A stretch of 64,000 nucleotides of DNA from an uncultured Selenomonas sp. (GTDB taxonomy: Bacteria > Bacillota > Negativicutes > Selenomonadales > Selenomonadaceae), in contig CAJPOT010000007.1 in NCBI GenBank assembly GCA_905372355.1, positions 88,928 through 152,927 of the forward strand, given 5' to 3'. Below the pieces are notes generated by a model. The model was not told where the DNA came from, searched no databases, and saw nothing but the letters and a program-made list of their open reading frames with translations. Both the position numbers and the translations under genes were made by a program. Shown here piece after piece: positions 8,277 through 16,654 of this stretch; position 1 is the first letter of the stretch; each line of letters opens with the position of its first letter.

Positions 8277-10748
8277 TCACACATGGGCGAACGATGCCAC
8301 ATGCTGCCACGCAATCGCGAGGAACTTATCACGCAAGGCGTCGCTCCAGATCTCCCGATGCCCCTCTCGCTCATACAGATGCCATACATAGGCGCTCATG
8401 TCGATCGTACCGTCCATGCGCGTAAACTCCTTCGTTTCCAAACGAAACTCATGTTCCTTCGTGCGGATTGCAAGCTTGTACGTCTGCCCCGGGAAGATGG
8501 AATTCGAGATCACATATTCGCGCGCCCGGCCGCCAAACGCGGCGGGCAGGTTCGCATCGAGCGTCTCATCCATGGGCAGTCCAGCCTCGTGCATAACGAC
8601 GGCATGAAGATCGAGTAGGCTCACGAGCTCATCCGTCATGCCGCGGGCAGGAACGCCCGCACCGCGCATCATGAACGCCGTGCCGCAGCGCTCGTCGCTA
8701 AAGAAGAACGGGTCTTCGCTGTGAATAGAAACTCCATGGTCGGAATAGGCGTTGATGATGTACTCATCCTCCCCGTAGTGATCCTCGATATAGCGGAAAA
8801 GCTCACCGAGCGCCCTGTCCATGCGCTCGATGGCAGCCATGTTGTCATACACATTGCGCAGTTTTCCATTGAGATCAAATGCCCTTTCCCTAGGCGTGCC
8901 CTCGTAGACACGTTCCTGCCAAGGAAGCTTCGCCTGCGTTTTCGGCTGGGGCGGAATGGCATAGGAAACGACCGGATGCGAGTCCGACACATGCAGGAAT
9001 ACATAATTGTCGCATTCATCAAAAGCGTCAAGATGATCGATCGTCCGCTTGACGCCCTCGTACGCCGGAAACGTGATGTACGGCGCTGCAAGAATGCGCC
9101 CATAGCCGCGCTTATAGCCGCTGTATATGCCCGAAGAATCCCCCATGGTCTGGACGCAGCAGTAGCCAAGCGCCCTCATGCGCTCGGAAAGCGTTTTTTT
9201 CTCAGGCGGAAGCTCCATCCACACCTCATCATGGAAAATCTGGCTTCTGTGCATGTGCAGCCCTGTCTCCACCGTGCCGAGCGAAGGAAACGTATACTCA
9301 GCCACCGAGAACGCTTGGTCAAAAATCACGCCCTTGGAAAAAAAGCTCATGAGATTCGGCATGGCGCGAAATCCATGACGGCGCATCGCTGGCCAGGACA
9401 GACCGTCGAGCAAAAGGTTCAGTATGAGACGCTTGCGCTTGGAGCCATGTTCGAGCCGCACCGGTTCCGCTGCGGCAAACTTCCCTGCAGAAGCAGCAAG
9501 GCGCGTATCGCTCTCCATGCGCAAAAAGCCGAACTCCGCCTTGCCCGTATAGAAATCCCCGCCGCCCTCCGCGTCGCTCAATGCAACAGGCGGCACCTCT
9601 TCCAGCGGCGCGGCAGCGGCGACGACAGGCGTCTCATGCGATGCATGAATCGTCAAGGAACTCGCGACGACAGCCTTGCGAAGATCGAAAGTGATGTTGG
9701 AATAAAAGTCGATATTTCTGCAGCCTGTACGCTCCAAGCATGCCAAGCGCGTGCTCCATACATGGAAAAAGACGTCCGTGTTGTAGAGTCCGCACCACAG
9801 ACCTCTGTCCCGTCCGCCGGACTGCAGGAGGAAATCTCCGGCTGAAGAGCGCAGCTGCGTCTGCAGCTCTCCCGCCGCGGACCATGCGACCTCCTCGTAA
9901 AAGGGCGCGTGAACCGGCGTGAGCCTGCCCATGCAGAACGCCCGCCGCACCGCCGGATCTTCGAGGCGAAGCGCCAAGCCAGGAAGATCGCCTGCATGCT
10001 TGTGGCAAAGCCCCTTGAAGCGCGCGGCACGCTCCTCCTCGCCCGCCGCATCATAGATGTCAACGAGCAGTCGCCACAGATCTATGTTGGCAACGCGAAG
10101 CGCGTATGCGCGCTCGGCCAGTTCACGCGCTCCGGTCAAATCGTCCGCTGCAAAGCGAAGAGCCGCTTCGATATGCAAAGGCGCAGACGCATCATGGCTC
10201 AAGGCGGCAAACTCTGCCACCAGCTCTTTCGCCTGCGGAGGAAAAGAGCGATGCTCAAACCAGAGAAAAAGCTGGTGCCGTATGCCGATCACGCGCTGTT
10301 CGCGCAAAGCGTCTGCCATGAGCGGAAGAAGCTCGGCCTCCGGCGCATCAAGCAGCATTTTCTGCACAGCATCCAAAAGACGCGCACCACTTTCATGCAG
10401 CAAGAAGCGATTCCCATCATTCAAGAAGAACACGGAAGCATCCGCATCGATGGGGAACAAGCGACACGGCAGTTCCTCATATGCGGGAAATTCCTGCGGA
10501 GATGACACCACCTCCGACAGTCTCACCGCCCTGTCGAAAAGTGCCGTGCGTGCTCTTTCATAGTTCACGCGCATAGCATCGGCATTCGGCACATAGAGCA
10601 GATCATGCAGCAGAGAAAAAAGGGCCTCATCGGGCGCACGGTTGTACGCTTCCATGAGCGCCAGAACCGCTATCCGAAATGCTTCTGCCTTTCCCGCAGC
10701 AGCCGCCTCCTGCAGCTGACCGATCAGCCGCAGCTCCTCCTCATTCAT
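8277..10748 (-). CDS. Sulfatase/alkaline-phosphatase-fold protein with helical N-terminal half
   Basis: An 823-residue protein. The N-terminal 400 residues are helix-rich and TPR-like (repeated Ala/Leu/Glu segments). The C-terminal half has the alkaline phosphatase/sulfatase fold: ILNLLLDGLSW (first metal Asp), AEYTFPSLGT (candidate nucleophile Thr), LHVSDSH and AYSDHGVSIHSEDPF (metal Asp/His). No signal peptide or membrane segment is visible, so it looks cytosolic, unlike most sulfatases and phosphoethanolamine transferases. It may act on a phospho- or sulfo-group of a cell-envelope precursor, but the substrate cannot be read from sequence. The start is set by GGGAG upstream of ATG 10748, just after the ilvB stop. 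It splits ilvB from ilvN. Confidence 0.75.
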   Translation of the reverse strand: MNEEELRLIGQLQEAAAAGKAEAFRIAVLALMEAYNRAPDEALFSLLHDLLYVPNADAMRVNYERARTALFDRAVRLSEVVSSPQEFPAYEELPCRLFPIDADASVFFLNDGNRFLLHESGARLLDAVQKMLLDAPEAELLPLMADALREQRVIGIRHQLFLWFEHRSFPPQAKELVAEFAALSHDASAPLHIEAALRFAADDLTGARELAERAYALRVANIDLWRLLVDIYDAAGEEERAARFKGLCHKHAGDLPGLALRLEDPAVRRAFCMGRLTPVHAPFYEEVAWSAAGELQTQLRSSAGDFLLQSGGRDRGLWCGLYNTDVFFHVWSTRLACLERTGCRNIDFYSNITFDLRKAVVASSLTIHASHETPVVAAAAPLEEVPPVALSDAEGGGDFYTGKAEFGFLRMESDTRLAASAGKFAAAEPVRLEHGSKRKRLILNLLLDGLSWPAMRRHGFRAMPNLMSFFSKGVIFDQAFSVAEYTFPSLGTVETGLHMHRSQIFHDEVWMELPPEKKTLSERMRALGYCCVQTMGDSSGIYSGYKRGYGRILAAPYITFPAYEGVKRTIDHLDAFDECDNYVFLHVSDSHPVVSYAIPPQPKTQAKLPWQERVYEGTPRERAFDLNGKLRNVYDNMAAIERMDRALGELFRYIEDHYGEDEYIINAYSDHGVSIHSEDPFFFSDERCGTAFMMRGAGVPARGMTDELVSLLDLHAVVMHEAGLPMDETLDANLPAAFGGRAREYVISNSIFPGQTYKLAIRTKEHEFRLETKEFTRMDGTIDMSAYVWHLYEREGHREIWSDALRDKFLAIAWQHVASFAHV

Positions 10749-10761
10749 CCCAGTGTCTCCC

Positions 10762-12444
10762 TTACTCGCTCTCCAAAACCATCTCATCGAGACTCTTGCC
10801 GCCCGGCACCATCGGCAGGACGTCGACGTTGCCCGGTACTATGACGTCGATGAGCATCGGCGCATCGCTTGTCAAGGCCGCTGCCAGATCCGCCTTGAGA
10901 CTTGCCGGATCTTGGAGGCGGCAAGCCCCCACACCCATCGCCTCGGCGAGCTTTACGAAGTCCGTGCTGCCCGGCAGGAGCGTCTGGGAGTAATGCTTGT
11001 CATAGAACATGCGCTGCCACTGCGTGACCATGCCGAGCACGCGGTTGTGTACGATGATGATCTTCACGGCAACGCCGTTCGCCGCCGCCGTCGCCATCTC
11101 CTGACAGTTCATCATGATGCTGCCGTCGCCCGTGAAGAGGATGACCTGTTGTCCGGGTCGCGCGACCTTCGCGCCGATGGCGGCGGGCAGACCGTAGCCC
11201 ATCGTGCCGAGACCGCCCGACGTCAGGAAGCGGCGCGGCTCCTTCGCATCGTAGTACTGTGCCGCCCACATCTGATGCTGTCCGACGTCGGTCACGATGA
11301 TCGCATCGTCAGCGGCAAGCTCGCTGACCGTCTCAATGAGCTGCTGCGGCATGACGCAGCCTTCCTTCTTCTTGTAGGAAAGCGGCTGCTCATTGTTCAT
11401 CTCGACCGTGTAGCGACTCCACCCGGAAAAGCGTGCGCGCAGATCGCCGAGCGCGGCCAGCTTCTCCTTGAGGAGCGGCAGCGACCAGCGCAGGTCGCCG
11501 AGCACGCGGCAGTCAGCGACGACATTCTTGTTCACCTCGACAGGATCGACCTCGAAGTGCACGATCTTTGCGCGCGGTGCAAATCCTGCAACACGGCTCG
11601 TCACGCGGTCATCGAAACGCATGCCGACGGCGATGAGCAGATCGCACTCCTGAATTGCCATGTTCGCCGCATATGTGCCGTGCATGCCCGCCATGCCGAG
11701 GAAGTTTTCGCGTGCGGCCGGCACGCAGCCGATGCCCATGAGCGTCGTCACCGACGGAATTCCCGTGAGATCTAGAATCTCGCGCACATTCTCGGCCGTG
11801 TTCGAGAGTGTCACGCCACCGCCGAGGATGAGAAGCGGCCGCTTCGCCTCGGCGATTGCCGCCGCCGCCGCCTCGACCTCCGCCGTCTCGCCCGTGAAGT
11901 CTGCCGTATAGCCCTTCAATTGCACCTTCTCGGGATAGACATAATCTATCTCCTGCGTGAAGACATCCTTGGCGATGTCGACCGTGACCGGCCCCGGACG
12001 CCCCGTGCGCGCGATGAAAAATGCTTCCTTCAGCACCTGCGGCAAATCCTGCGCCGCTTTCACGAGGTAGTTGTGCTTCGTAATCGGCGTCGTGATGCCG
12101 CAGATGTCCGCCTCCTGAAAGGAATCCTTGCCGATGTAGGGATTGCCGACCTGCCCCGTAATGCAGACGAGCGGGACAGAGTCCATGTACGCCGTCGCGA
12201 TGCCCGTCACGAGGTTCGTACCGCCGGGGCCGGACGTCGCCAGGCACACGCCGACCTCGCCCGTCGCACGCGCATAGCCGTCCGCCGCATGAGCCGCTCC
12301 CTGCTCGTGACGCACGAGGATATGGGGAAACTTCTCCGTGTAAATCGCATCGTAGAGGTCAAGCACCGCGCCGCCCGGATAGCCGAAAACAACGCGCACG
12401 CCCTCCTTGCGCAGGCTTTCCAAAACCGCCTGCGCCCCATTCAT
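10762..12444 (-). CDS. ilvB: Acetolactate synthase large (catalytic) subunit
   Basis: A 560-residue thiamine-diphosphate enzyme that condenses two pyruvates to acetolactate, or pyruvate with 2-ketobutyrate, for valine, leucine and isoleucine. Visible are the N-terminal VFGYPGGAVLDLYDA, the catalytic glutamate in VRHEQGAAHAADG, SGPGGTNLVTGIA, and the TDP/Mg site GDGSIMMNCQEM with IIIVHNRVLGMV. It starts immediately after hydE. GTG 12459, TTG 12450 and ATG 12444 are all in frame; 12444 is chosen because the GAGGTG site overlaps the first of them. Confidence 0.94.
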   Translation of the reverse strand: MNGAQAVLESLRKEGVRVVFGYPGGAVLDLYDAIYTEKFPHILVRHEQGAAHAADGYARATGEVGVCLATSGPGGTNLVTGIATAYMDSVPLVCITGQVGNPYIGKDSFQEADICGITTPITKHNYLVKAAQDLPQVLKEAFFIARTGRPGPVTVDIAKDVFTQEIDYVYPEKVQLKGYTADFTGETAEVEAAAAAIAEAKRPLLILGGGVTLSNTAENVREILDLTGIPSVTTLMGIGCVPAARENFLGMAGMHGTYAANMAIQECDLLIAVGMRFDDRVTSRVAGFAPRAKIVHFEVDPVEVNKNVVADCRVLGDLRWSLPLLKEKLAALGDLRARFSGWSRYTVEMNNEQPLSYKKKEGCVMPQQLIETVSELAADDAIIVTDVGQHQMWAAQYYDAKEPRRFLTSGGLGTMGYGLPAAIGAKVARPGQQVILFTGDGSIMMNCQEMATAAANGVAVKIIIVHNRVLGMVTQWQRMFYDKHYSQTLLPGSTDFVKLAEAMGVGACRLQDPASLKADLAAALTSDAPMLIDVIVPGNVDVLPMVPGGKSLDEMVLESE

Positions 12445-12460
12445 CTTCAAAGCAAACACC

Positions 12461-13501
12461 TCACAAATCTATACTTCTCCTGCGCCGAAAACCCGCATCC
12501 TCGGCGACGAAGCGGCCGATGGCCGAAAGCTGTGCGCCCAAGCACGCGCGGCAATGCTCGGGCGTATCCTTGACGCACGCCTTGCCCGGATAGAGCGCAT
12601 ACTTGCGGCGAAAATCTCCCTCCGTCACATTCGGCATGACGACGTTCGCACCCGAGCGCAGGATGAGCGAACGTGCGCCGCGCTCCAAGGTTTCCATAGC
12701 CGTCGTCGCCGGAATGTTCGCCTCGGGCAGGAGCAGCCGCAAGAGTGAAACCATGCGCCGCGTCAAGTGAATGTCGCCCGCCGCCGCCTCGCCGAGCGGC
12801 GTATCGCCGTTCGGTATGAAGGGGCCGATGCCCACCATGTCCGCATCGAGCTCCTGGAAAAAGAGAATATCGCGAGCCAGAGACTCGACTGACTGCCCAG
12901 GCAGTCCCACGAGCGAACCCGTGCCGACCTCGTAGCCGAGCGCACGCAGAGAGGCGAGACATGCGCGGCGCGCCTCCCAGCTCATGCCTGGATCGAACCT
13001 TTCGTAAAGCTCGCGATCCGTCGTCTCGATACGAAGCAAAAAACGGCTTGCCCCCGCTTCCTTGAGCGCACGATACTCCTCTTCTGTGCGCTCGCCGATG
13101 GAAAGCGTGATGACAAGCCCCAAAGCCCGTATTTCGCGCAGGATCGGGGCGAGCCGCTCGACATGCCAATAGCCGTCCTCGCCCCCCTGCAGCACAACCG
13201 TCCGATAGCCATAGCCGCGTGCATTTCGTGCCAGACGCACGATCTCCCGCGGGCGCAGACGATAGCGCTCCGCCCTTTCATTTTCGCGCCGCAGACCGCA
13301 GTAAAAGCAGCTGCGTCGGCAGATATTCGTAAACTCGATGAGTCCGCGAAGATGCACGCCGTCGCCCACATACTTTCGCCGCACGCGGTCGGCAGCGGCA
13401 GCAAGAGGCTCTTCTGCAGCAGAAGACGTCAAAAGCTCGGCAAGCTCCTCCTCGCACAAGCTATGCTCATTCTCCGCCTTTTCAATCAGCCTCTGTCCCA
13501 T
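12461..13501 (-). CDS. hydE: [FeFe]-hydrogenase H-cluster maturase HydE (radical SAM)
   Basis: A 346-residue radical SAM enzyme of the HydE/BioB class, which acts on an iron-cysteine intermediate during H-cluster assembly. The CX3CX2C motif CRRSCFYC sits near residue 61 with GLRREN after it; LQGGEDGYW, LSIGERTEEEY and RIETTDRELY are HydE-type blocks. It has the length of known HydE proteins. Its start overlaps the end of the upstream secreted-protein gene by 20 bases and its stop is directly followed by ilvB. hydG is the last gene of this same minus-strand run; hydF is not in the window. Confidence 0.92.
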   Translation of the reverse strand: MGQRLIEKAENEHSLCEEELAELLTSSAAEEPLAAAADRVRRKYVGDGVHLRGLIEFTNICRRSCFYCGLRRENERAERYRLRPREIVRLARNARGYGYRTVVLQGGEDGYWHVERLAPILREIRALGLVITLSIGERTEEEYRALKEAGASRFLLRIETTDRELYERFDPGMSWEARRACLASLRALGYEVGTGSLVGLPGQSVESLARDILFFQELDADMVGIGPFIPNGDTPLGEAAAGDIHLTRRMVSLLRLLLPEANIPATTAMETLERGARSLILRSGANVVMPNVTEGDFRRKYALYPGKACVKDTPEHCRACLGAQLSAIGRFVAEDAGFRRRRSIDL

Positions 13502-14129
13502 GGTCTCTCGAATCCGTCTCCTTTGCTGCGCCAGCAGATTCGTCCACCCATACCGTCGTCAGATCCTCGCGCTCATGCTCTTCGAGCCGTTTCAGATCGT
13601 CCGACGTCAGCGTCTTCTTCGTCTGCGCAGCAATCTCCATGCGATGCCCACGCTCGTAAGCCAAGATCGCCTCAAGGAACTTGCGCTCCAAACTCTTCTC
13701 GGGCAGATCCTTTATGACCGTCACATTCTTCGGAAACGTCGTCGTAATGGACGACCATGTGCCGTCGAGGTCGTCGGCACGCTCCAGGGTCGAAGTTCCC
13801 GCAGCAAGGTCGATGCGCAAGTATTCCGCCTCTCCCACGAGGTTGTCATAGCCCGCGAGCGATTCGCCGCGCCAGCGCCTCTTAGCAACGACATCGGCAA
13901 TCGCCACATCATCGTATGTCTGCAGCGTCGGCACGATAAGCACGCGCGGGTTCAGCACACCGCCCTCAAGAAGTTCATAGTGCATGACGCGCTTGTTGAA
14001 AAAGTAATTGGCACGCGCCGAGGACTGCACCCATTCGTAGATATTCGGCGACACATGAGGCGCCGCTTCTGCCGTCGCCGCGAGAAAAACGAGGGGAAGG
14101 GCGGCCGCCAGCCATCGTTTCATCTTCAT
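13482..14129 (-). CDS. Secreted protein of unknown function
   Basis: A 215-residue protein with a clear signal peptide (MKMKRW, then hydrophobic AAALPLVFLAATAEA with a likely cut after AEA). The mature part is acidic and mixed alpha/beta with no motif I recognise; the last third is helical and charged. GAAGGAG upstream supports the ATG. It is first in the minus-strand run leading into hydE, overlapping hydE by 20 bases. A degraded MITE-like sequence lies just upstream, leaving little room for a promoter of its own. Confidence 0.7.
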   Translation of the reverse strand: MKMKRWLAAALPLVFLAATAEAAPHVSPNIYEWVQSSARANYFFNKRVMHYELLEGGVLNPRVLIVPTLQTYDDVAIADVVAKRRWRGESLAGYDNLVGEAEYLRIDLAAGTSTLERADDLDGTWSSITTTFPKNVTVIKDLPEKSLERKFLEAILAYERGHRMEIAAQTKKTLTSDDLKRLEEHEREDLTTVWVDESAGAAKETDSRDHGTEAD

Positions 14130-14165
14130 CTTGTCTTTCCGTCACTCCTTCTCTGATGGAATCAC

Positions 14166-14227
14166 AGATAAACTCAGTCATTCATCTTCATACATCTGAG
14201 CGACTTCATTCTATCAGCGCTTCCTAA
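14166..14227. mobile_element. Collapsed MITE-like remnant
   Basis: These 62 bases match, in inverted order, both ends of the 166-bp element at 36555-36720, with the centre missing: GATAAA..CAG..CA..CATCTTCA..CATCTG joins straight to GCGACTTCATT and then TATCAGCG.TTCC. The junction falls at an ATCTG present in both halves of the long copy, as expected for a deletion between short direct repeats. It fills the gap between metA and the secreted-protein gene. Confidence 0.65.
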
Positions 14228-14229
14228 TC

Positions 14230-15165
14230 TCAATCATCCGACGCACGGTAAAGCCCGTCAAGCTCATACGGCGTCTCCTGGTACACATAATAGTTGAGCC
14301 AGTTCGCGAACAAGAGGTTCGCTACCGAGCGCCAGCGCACGACGGGCGTCCGCGTCGGATCGTCCTCCGGGTAGTAATTCTGCGGGATCTCAATCGGAAG
14401 CCCCGCCGCCACATCGCGGTCGTACTCCTGCTTCAAGGAAAGCGGATCGTACTCGGCATGACCCGTGATGAAGAACTGCCTCTTTTCGATATTGGCAATC
14501 GCATAGACGCCCGCGCGGCTCTCTGACTCCGCGAGGATCGTCAGCTCGGGCACGCGCTCGATGTCCGCCTTCTTTATCTCCGTATGGCGCGAATGCGGCA
14601 CATAGAACTCATCGTCGAAACCACGGAAAAGGCGTTCGTGCTCGACGCAAAGGTGATGCTTGTAGACGCCGAAGACCTTCTGCCCCGTAGCCTGCTTGTC
14701 GATGCCGTAGTGGTAGTAGAGCCCCGCCTGTGCGCCCCAGCAAATATGGAACGACGAATAGCAGTGCTTCTTGCTCCACTCCATGATCTCGGCGACCTCG
14801 TCCCAGTAGGCGACCTGCTCGAAGGCCATCTGCTCGACGGGCGCGCCCGTGATGATGAAGCCGTCATACTTCCTGTGGCGCACCTCGGCAAACGTGCCGT
14901 AGAACTCCGCAAGATAGTCCTGCGACGTATGCTGCGGCACATACGACTCCGTATAGATGAAGTCGACCTCGACCTGCAGCGGCGTATTGCCCAAAAGGCG
15001 CAGGAGCTGCGTCTCCGTCACCGACTTGTTCGGCATGAGGTTCAGGATCAGAAGCCTAAGCGGTCGGATGTCCTGGCTGTAGGCACGCTCCGCATCCATG
15101 ACGAAGATATTCTCGCTCTCCAGCACATGCGCCGCTGGCAGGCTGTTCGGTATTTTGATCGGCAC
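14230..15165 (-). CDS. metA: Homoserine O-acyltransferase MetA (probably acetyl-CoA-specific)
   Basis: A 311-residue MetA-family enzyme that activates homoserine for methionine synthesis. The nucleophile is Cys142 in [12 protein letters not shown]; the His/Glu partners lie in [10 protein letters not shown]. Residue 111 is Glu (TGAPVE); published work on MetA links Glu111 to acetyl-CoA use and Gly111 to succinyl-CoA use, so O-acetylhomoserine is the expected product. The ATG at 15165 gives the family length. A good promoter lies 50-80 bp upstream and no SAM riboswitch is evident. It appears to be transcribed alone. Confidence 0.93.
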   Translation of the reverse strand: MPIKIPNSLPAAHVLESENIFVMDAERAYSQDIRPLRLLILNLMPNKSVTETQLLRLLGNTPLQVEVDFIYTESYVPQHTSQDYLAEFYGTFAEVRHRKYDGFIITGAPVEQMAFEQVAYWDEVAEIMEWSKKHCYSSFHICWGAQAGLYYHYGIDKQATGQKVFGVYKHHLCVEHERLFRGFDDEFYVPHSRHTEIKKADIERVPELTILAESESRAGVYAIANIEKRQFFITGHAEYDPLSLKQEYDRDVAAGLPIEIPQNYYPEDDPTRTPVVRWRSVANLLFANWLNYYVYQETPYELDGLYRASDD

Positions 15166-15214
15166 GAAACCGCCTCGCTTTCCCCAAGCGGCCGAGCCGC
15201 CTCAATCGTGATTC

Positions 15215-15244
15215 AGTTTAGCATAGAACAGGGAAAGGTGTCAA
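15215..15244 (-). promoter_or_regulatory. Promoter of metA
   Basis: On the minus strand a perfect -35 TTGACA (15244-15239) is followed after 18 bp by TAAACT (15220-15215), about 50 bp before the metA start codon. Confidence 0.65.
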
Positions 15245-15260
15245 ATGAGAAGGGTGCAGG

Positions 15261-15287
15261 AAAAAGGAAAACCGCCTTGCGGCGGCT
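15261..15287 (-). terminator. Terminator of the DUF6883-like/DUF4926-like pair
   Basis: On the minus strand CCGCC-GCAA-GGCGG is followed by TTTTCCTTTTT, 40 bp after the last stop codon of the pair and upstream of the metA promoter. Confidence 0.7.
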
Positions 15288-15328
15288 TAAATATTCGAGG
15301 AGTCGAATGTCATATTTTTGTGCTTCCT

Positions 15329-15508
15329 TTATGCTGCACTTTCTGAAATCATAGCTGCAATATCCTCATGCTGTATCGTATCGGTCTCGATTCTGCCATC
15401 CGAACGGTCTATATCGGCTTCATAGGCAACGCCAGCTTCATAAATCTCCACAATACTGGCTGTCTCACCGCTCTTAAGACGTACTCTGTCATACAATTTG
15501 ATTTCCAT
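15329..15508 (-). CDS. Small DUF4926-like protein
   Basis: A 59-residue acidic protein beginning MEIKLYDRVRLKSGETASIV and ending MISESAA. The pattern (L-Y-D-R-V-x-L, then VEIYEAGVAYEADI) resembles DUF4926, an SH3-like small fold. It has a GAGGTG ribosome binding site right at the stop of the upstream gene, so the two are co-translated. DUF4926-like proteins commonly follow DUF6883-like proteins; an immunity or antitoxin role for this partner is my inference. Confidence 0.6.
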   Translation of the reverse strand: MEIKLYDRVRLKSGETASIVEIYEAGVAYEADIDRSDGRIETDTIQHEDIAAMISESAA

Positions 15509-15512
15509 AGTA

Positions 15513-15851
15513 TCACCTCGTCACATAAATCGAAATCAATCGAACGACCTCTGTATCCTTATCTTGAATCCATGCAGTCATTACATTTGCAGTCTTTCCA
15601 TTCTTGCCTGTCAGCGCCATCCGAATCTGAAACCGCTTGCCATACCCGTTGTCCGGCTTCTCTACCGCTGCGAAATCATTGATATGCAGAGAAACATTCC
15701 GCATCAATTCCTCTGCATCTTGTATCTGATACCCGAGGGCGGAATAGAACGCCTCCGCTTTATGCTTGTCTTTCGCCGGATTCAAGGCATACTGCGTGAG
15801 CTTCTCTTTTGGAAAGACCGCTATCCCATAACCCCGTATCTCTAGATTCAT
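15513..15851 (-). CDS. DUF6883-like small protein
   Basis: A 112-residue protein starting at the ATG behind AAGGTGG. The block KLTQYALNPAKDKHKAEAF followed by LGY..DAEELMRN fits the DUF6883 pattern (tyrosine, LNP, then H-K-A and an aromatic), a domain also found as the C-terminal part of some polymorphic and phage-linked toxins. Here it stands alone with a DUF4926-like partner 4 bp downstream. Its base composition is lower in G+C than its neighbours, suggesting transfer. Function unproven. Confidence 0.6.
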   Translation of the reverse strand: MNLEIRGYGIAVFPKEKLTQYALNPAKDKHKAEAFYSALGYQIQDAEELMRNVSLHINDFAAVEKPDNGYGKRFQIRMALTGKNGKTANVMTAWIQDKDTEVVRLISIYVTR

Positions 15852-15961
15852 TATACCACCTTCAAACATATTTTTCGACTGTAAATTTGCGCCAAGGGCG
15901 CGTCATTCCATGTAGACACGTATTATTCTATGTGTTAAACTAAATATGAAAGGAGTCCTCC

Positions 15962-16159
15962 ATGAAAAGTTACTCGTCGCGCGAAATCATCAAATTGCTG
16001 AAAAAAGACGGCTGGTACGAAGTCCACTGCGTCGGCGATCATCATCAGTTCAAACATCCGACGAAGAAAGGACGCGTCACCGTCACGCACCCGCGCAGAG
16101 ACTTCCCCCTCGACACATTGAAAAGCATCGCCGAGCAAGCCGGCATCGACTTGCCCTGA
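15962..16159 (+). CDS. hicA: HicA-type mRNA interferase toxin
   Basis: A 65-residue double-stranded-RNA-binding-like protein of the HicA family: SSREIIKLLKKDGWYEV, then the catalytic histidine in GDHHQFKHP and VTVTHPRRD. HicA cleaves mRNA when not bound by HicB. AAAGGAG lies 8 bp upstream. It is followed 20 bp later by its antitoxin, the usual hicAB order. Confidence 0.9.
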   Translation: MKSYSSREIIKLLKKDGWYEVHCVGDHHQFKHPTKKGRVTVTHPRRDFPLDTLKSIAEQAGIDLP

Positions 16160-16179
16160 ATTAGCCTTAGGAGGTTGTT

Positions 16180-16608
16180 ATGAAAGACGCATATACATTT
16201 CCCGCCATATTCCACGAGGCTTCCGACGGCATTTCGATTCACTTTCCCGACCTTCCCGGCTGCCTTCCCTGTGCGCAGACAATGGAAGAAGCCTTCCGCA
16301 ACGCGAAAGAAGCCTTGCAGCTGCATCTCTACGGCATGGAGGAGGATGCGGAGGAAATTCCCGAACCAAGCCGCCTCGCCTCGCTCTCCTGCCGCAAGGG
16401 GGAAAGCCTCGCCATGATTGACGCCTGGATGCCGCCGTTTCGTGAAAAGATGCTCAACAAGTCCACGAGCAAGACCGTCACGATTCCTCGCTGGCTCGAC
16501 ATCCTCGCACGCAAGGAAAAGATCAATTACTCCCATCTGCTGCAAGAATCCTTGAAGAATTACCTCGGCGTGCAAACATCGGACAGGCAGCATTTCCACG
16601 GCAGATGA
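16180..16608 (+). CDS. hicB: HicB-type antitoxin
   Basis: A 142-residue antitoxin. The N-terminal partial RNase-H fold (FPAIFHEASDGISIHFPDLPGC, with the family's F-P-D-L-P-G-C signature, then EAFRNAKEAL) binds HicA; the C-terminal STSKTVTIPRWLDILARKE..NYSHLLQESLK looks like a ribbon-helix-helix DNA-binding segment for autoregulation. It has its own GGAGG site. It is convergent with the glycosyltransferase gene across a shared terminator. Confidence 0.9.
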   Translation: MKDAYTFPAIFHEASDGISIHFPDLPGCLPCAQTMEEAFRNAKEALQLHLYGMEEDAEEIPEPSRLASLSCRKGESLAMIDAWMPPFREKMLNKSTSKTVTIPRWLDILARKEKINYSHLLQESLKNYLGVQTSDRQHFHGR

Positions 16609-16651
16609 AAAGAGCCGCCCTTTCCGCGACAGCGGCGAGGGCGGCTCTTTT
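16608..16651 (+). terminator. Bidirectional terminator between hicB and the glycosyltransferase
   Basis: Arms AAAAGAGCCGCCCT (16608-16621) and AGGGCGGCTCTTTT (16638-16651) form a 14-bp stem with A- and T-runs on either side, able to end transcripts from both strands. Confidence 0.88.
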
Positions 16652-16654
16652 CTT

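Noticed and set aside
15165..15330. SAM or T-box riboswitch upstream of metA
   Set aside because: The leader from the promoter to the start codon is only about 45 nt, too short for a SAM or T-box element.
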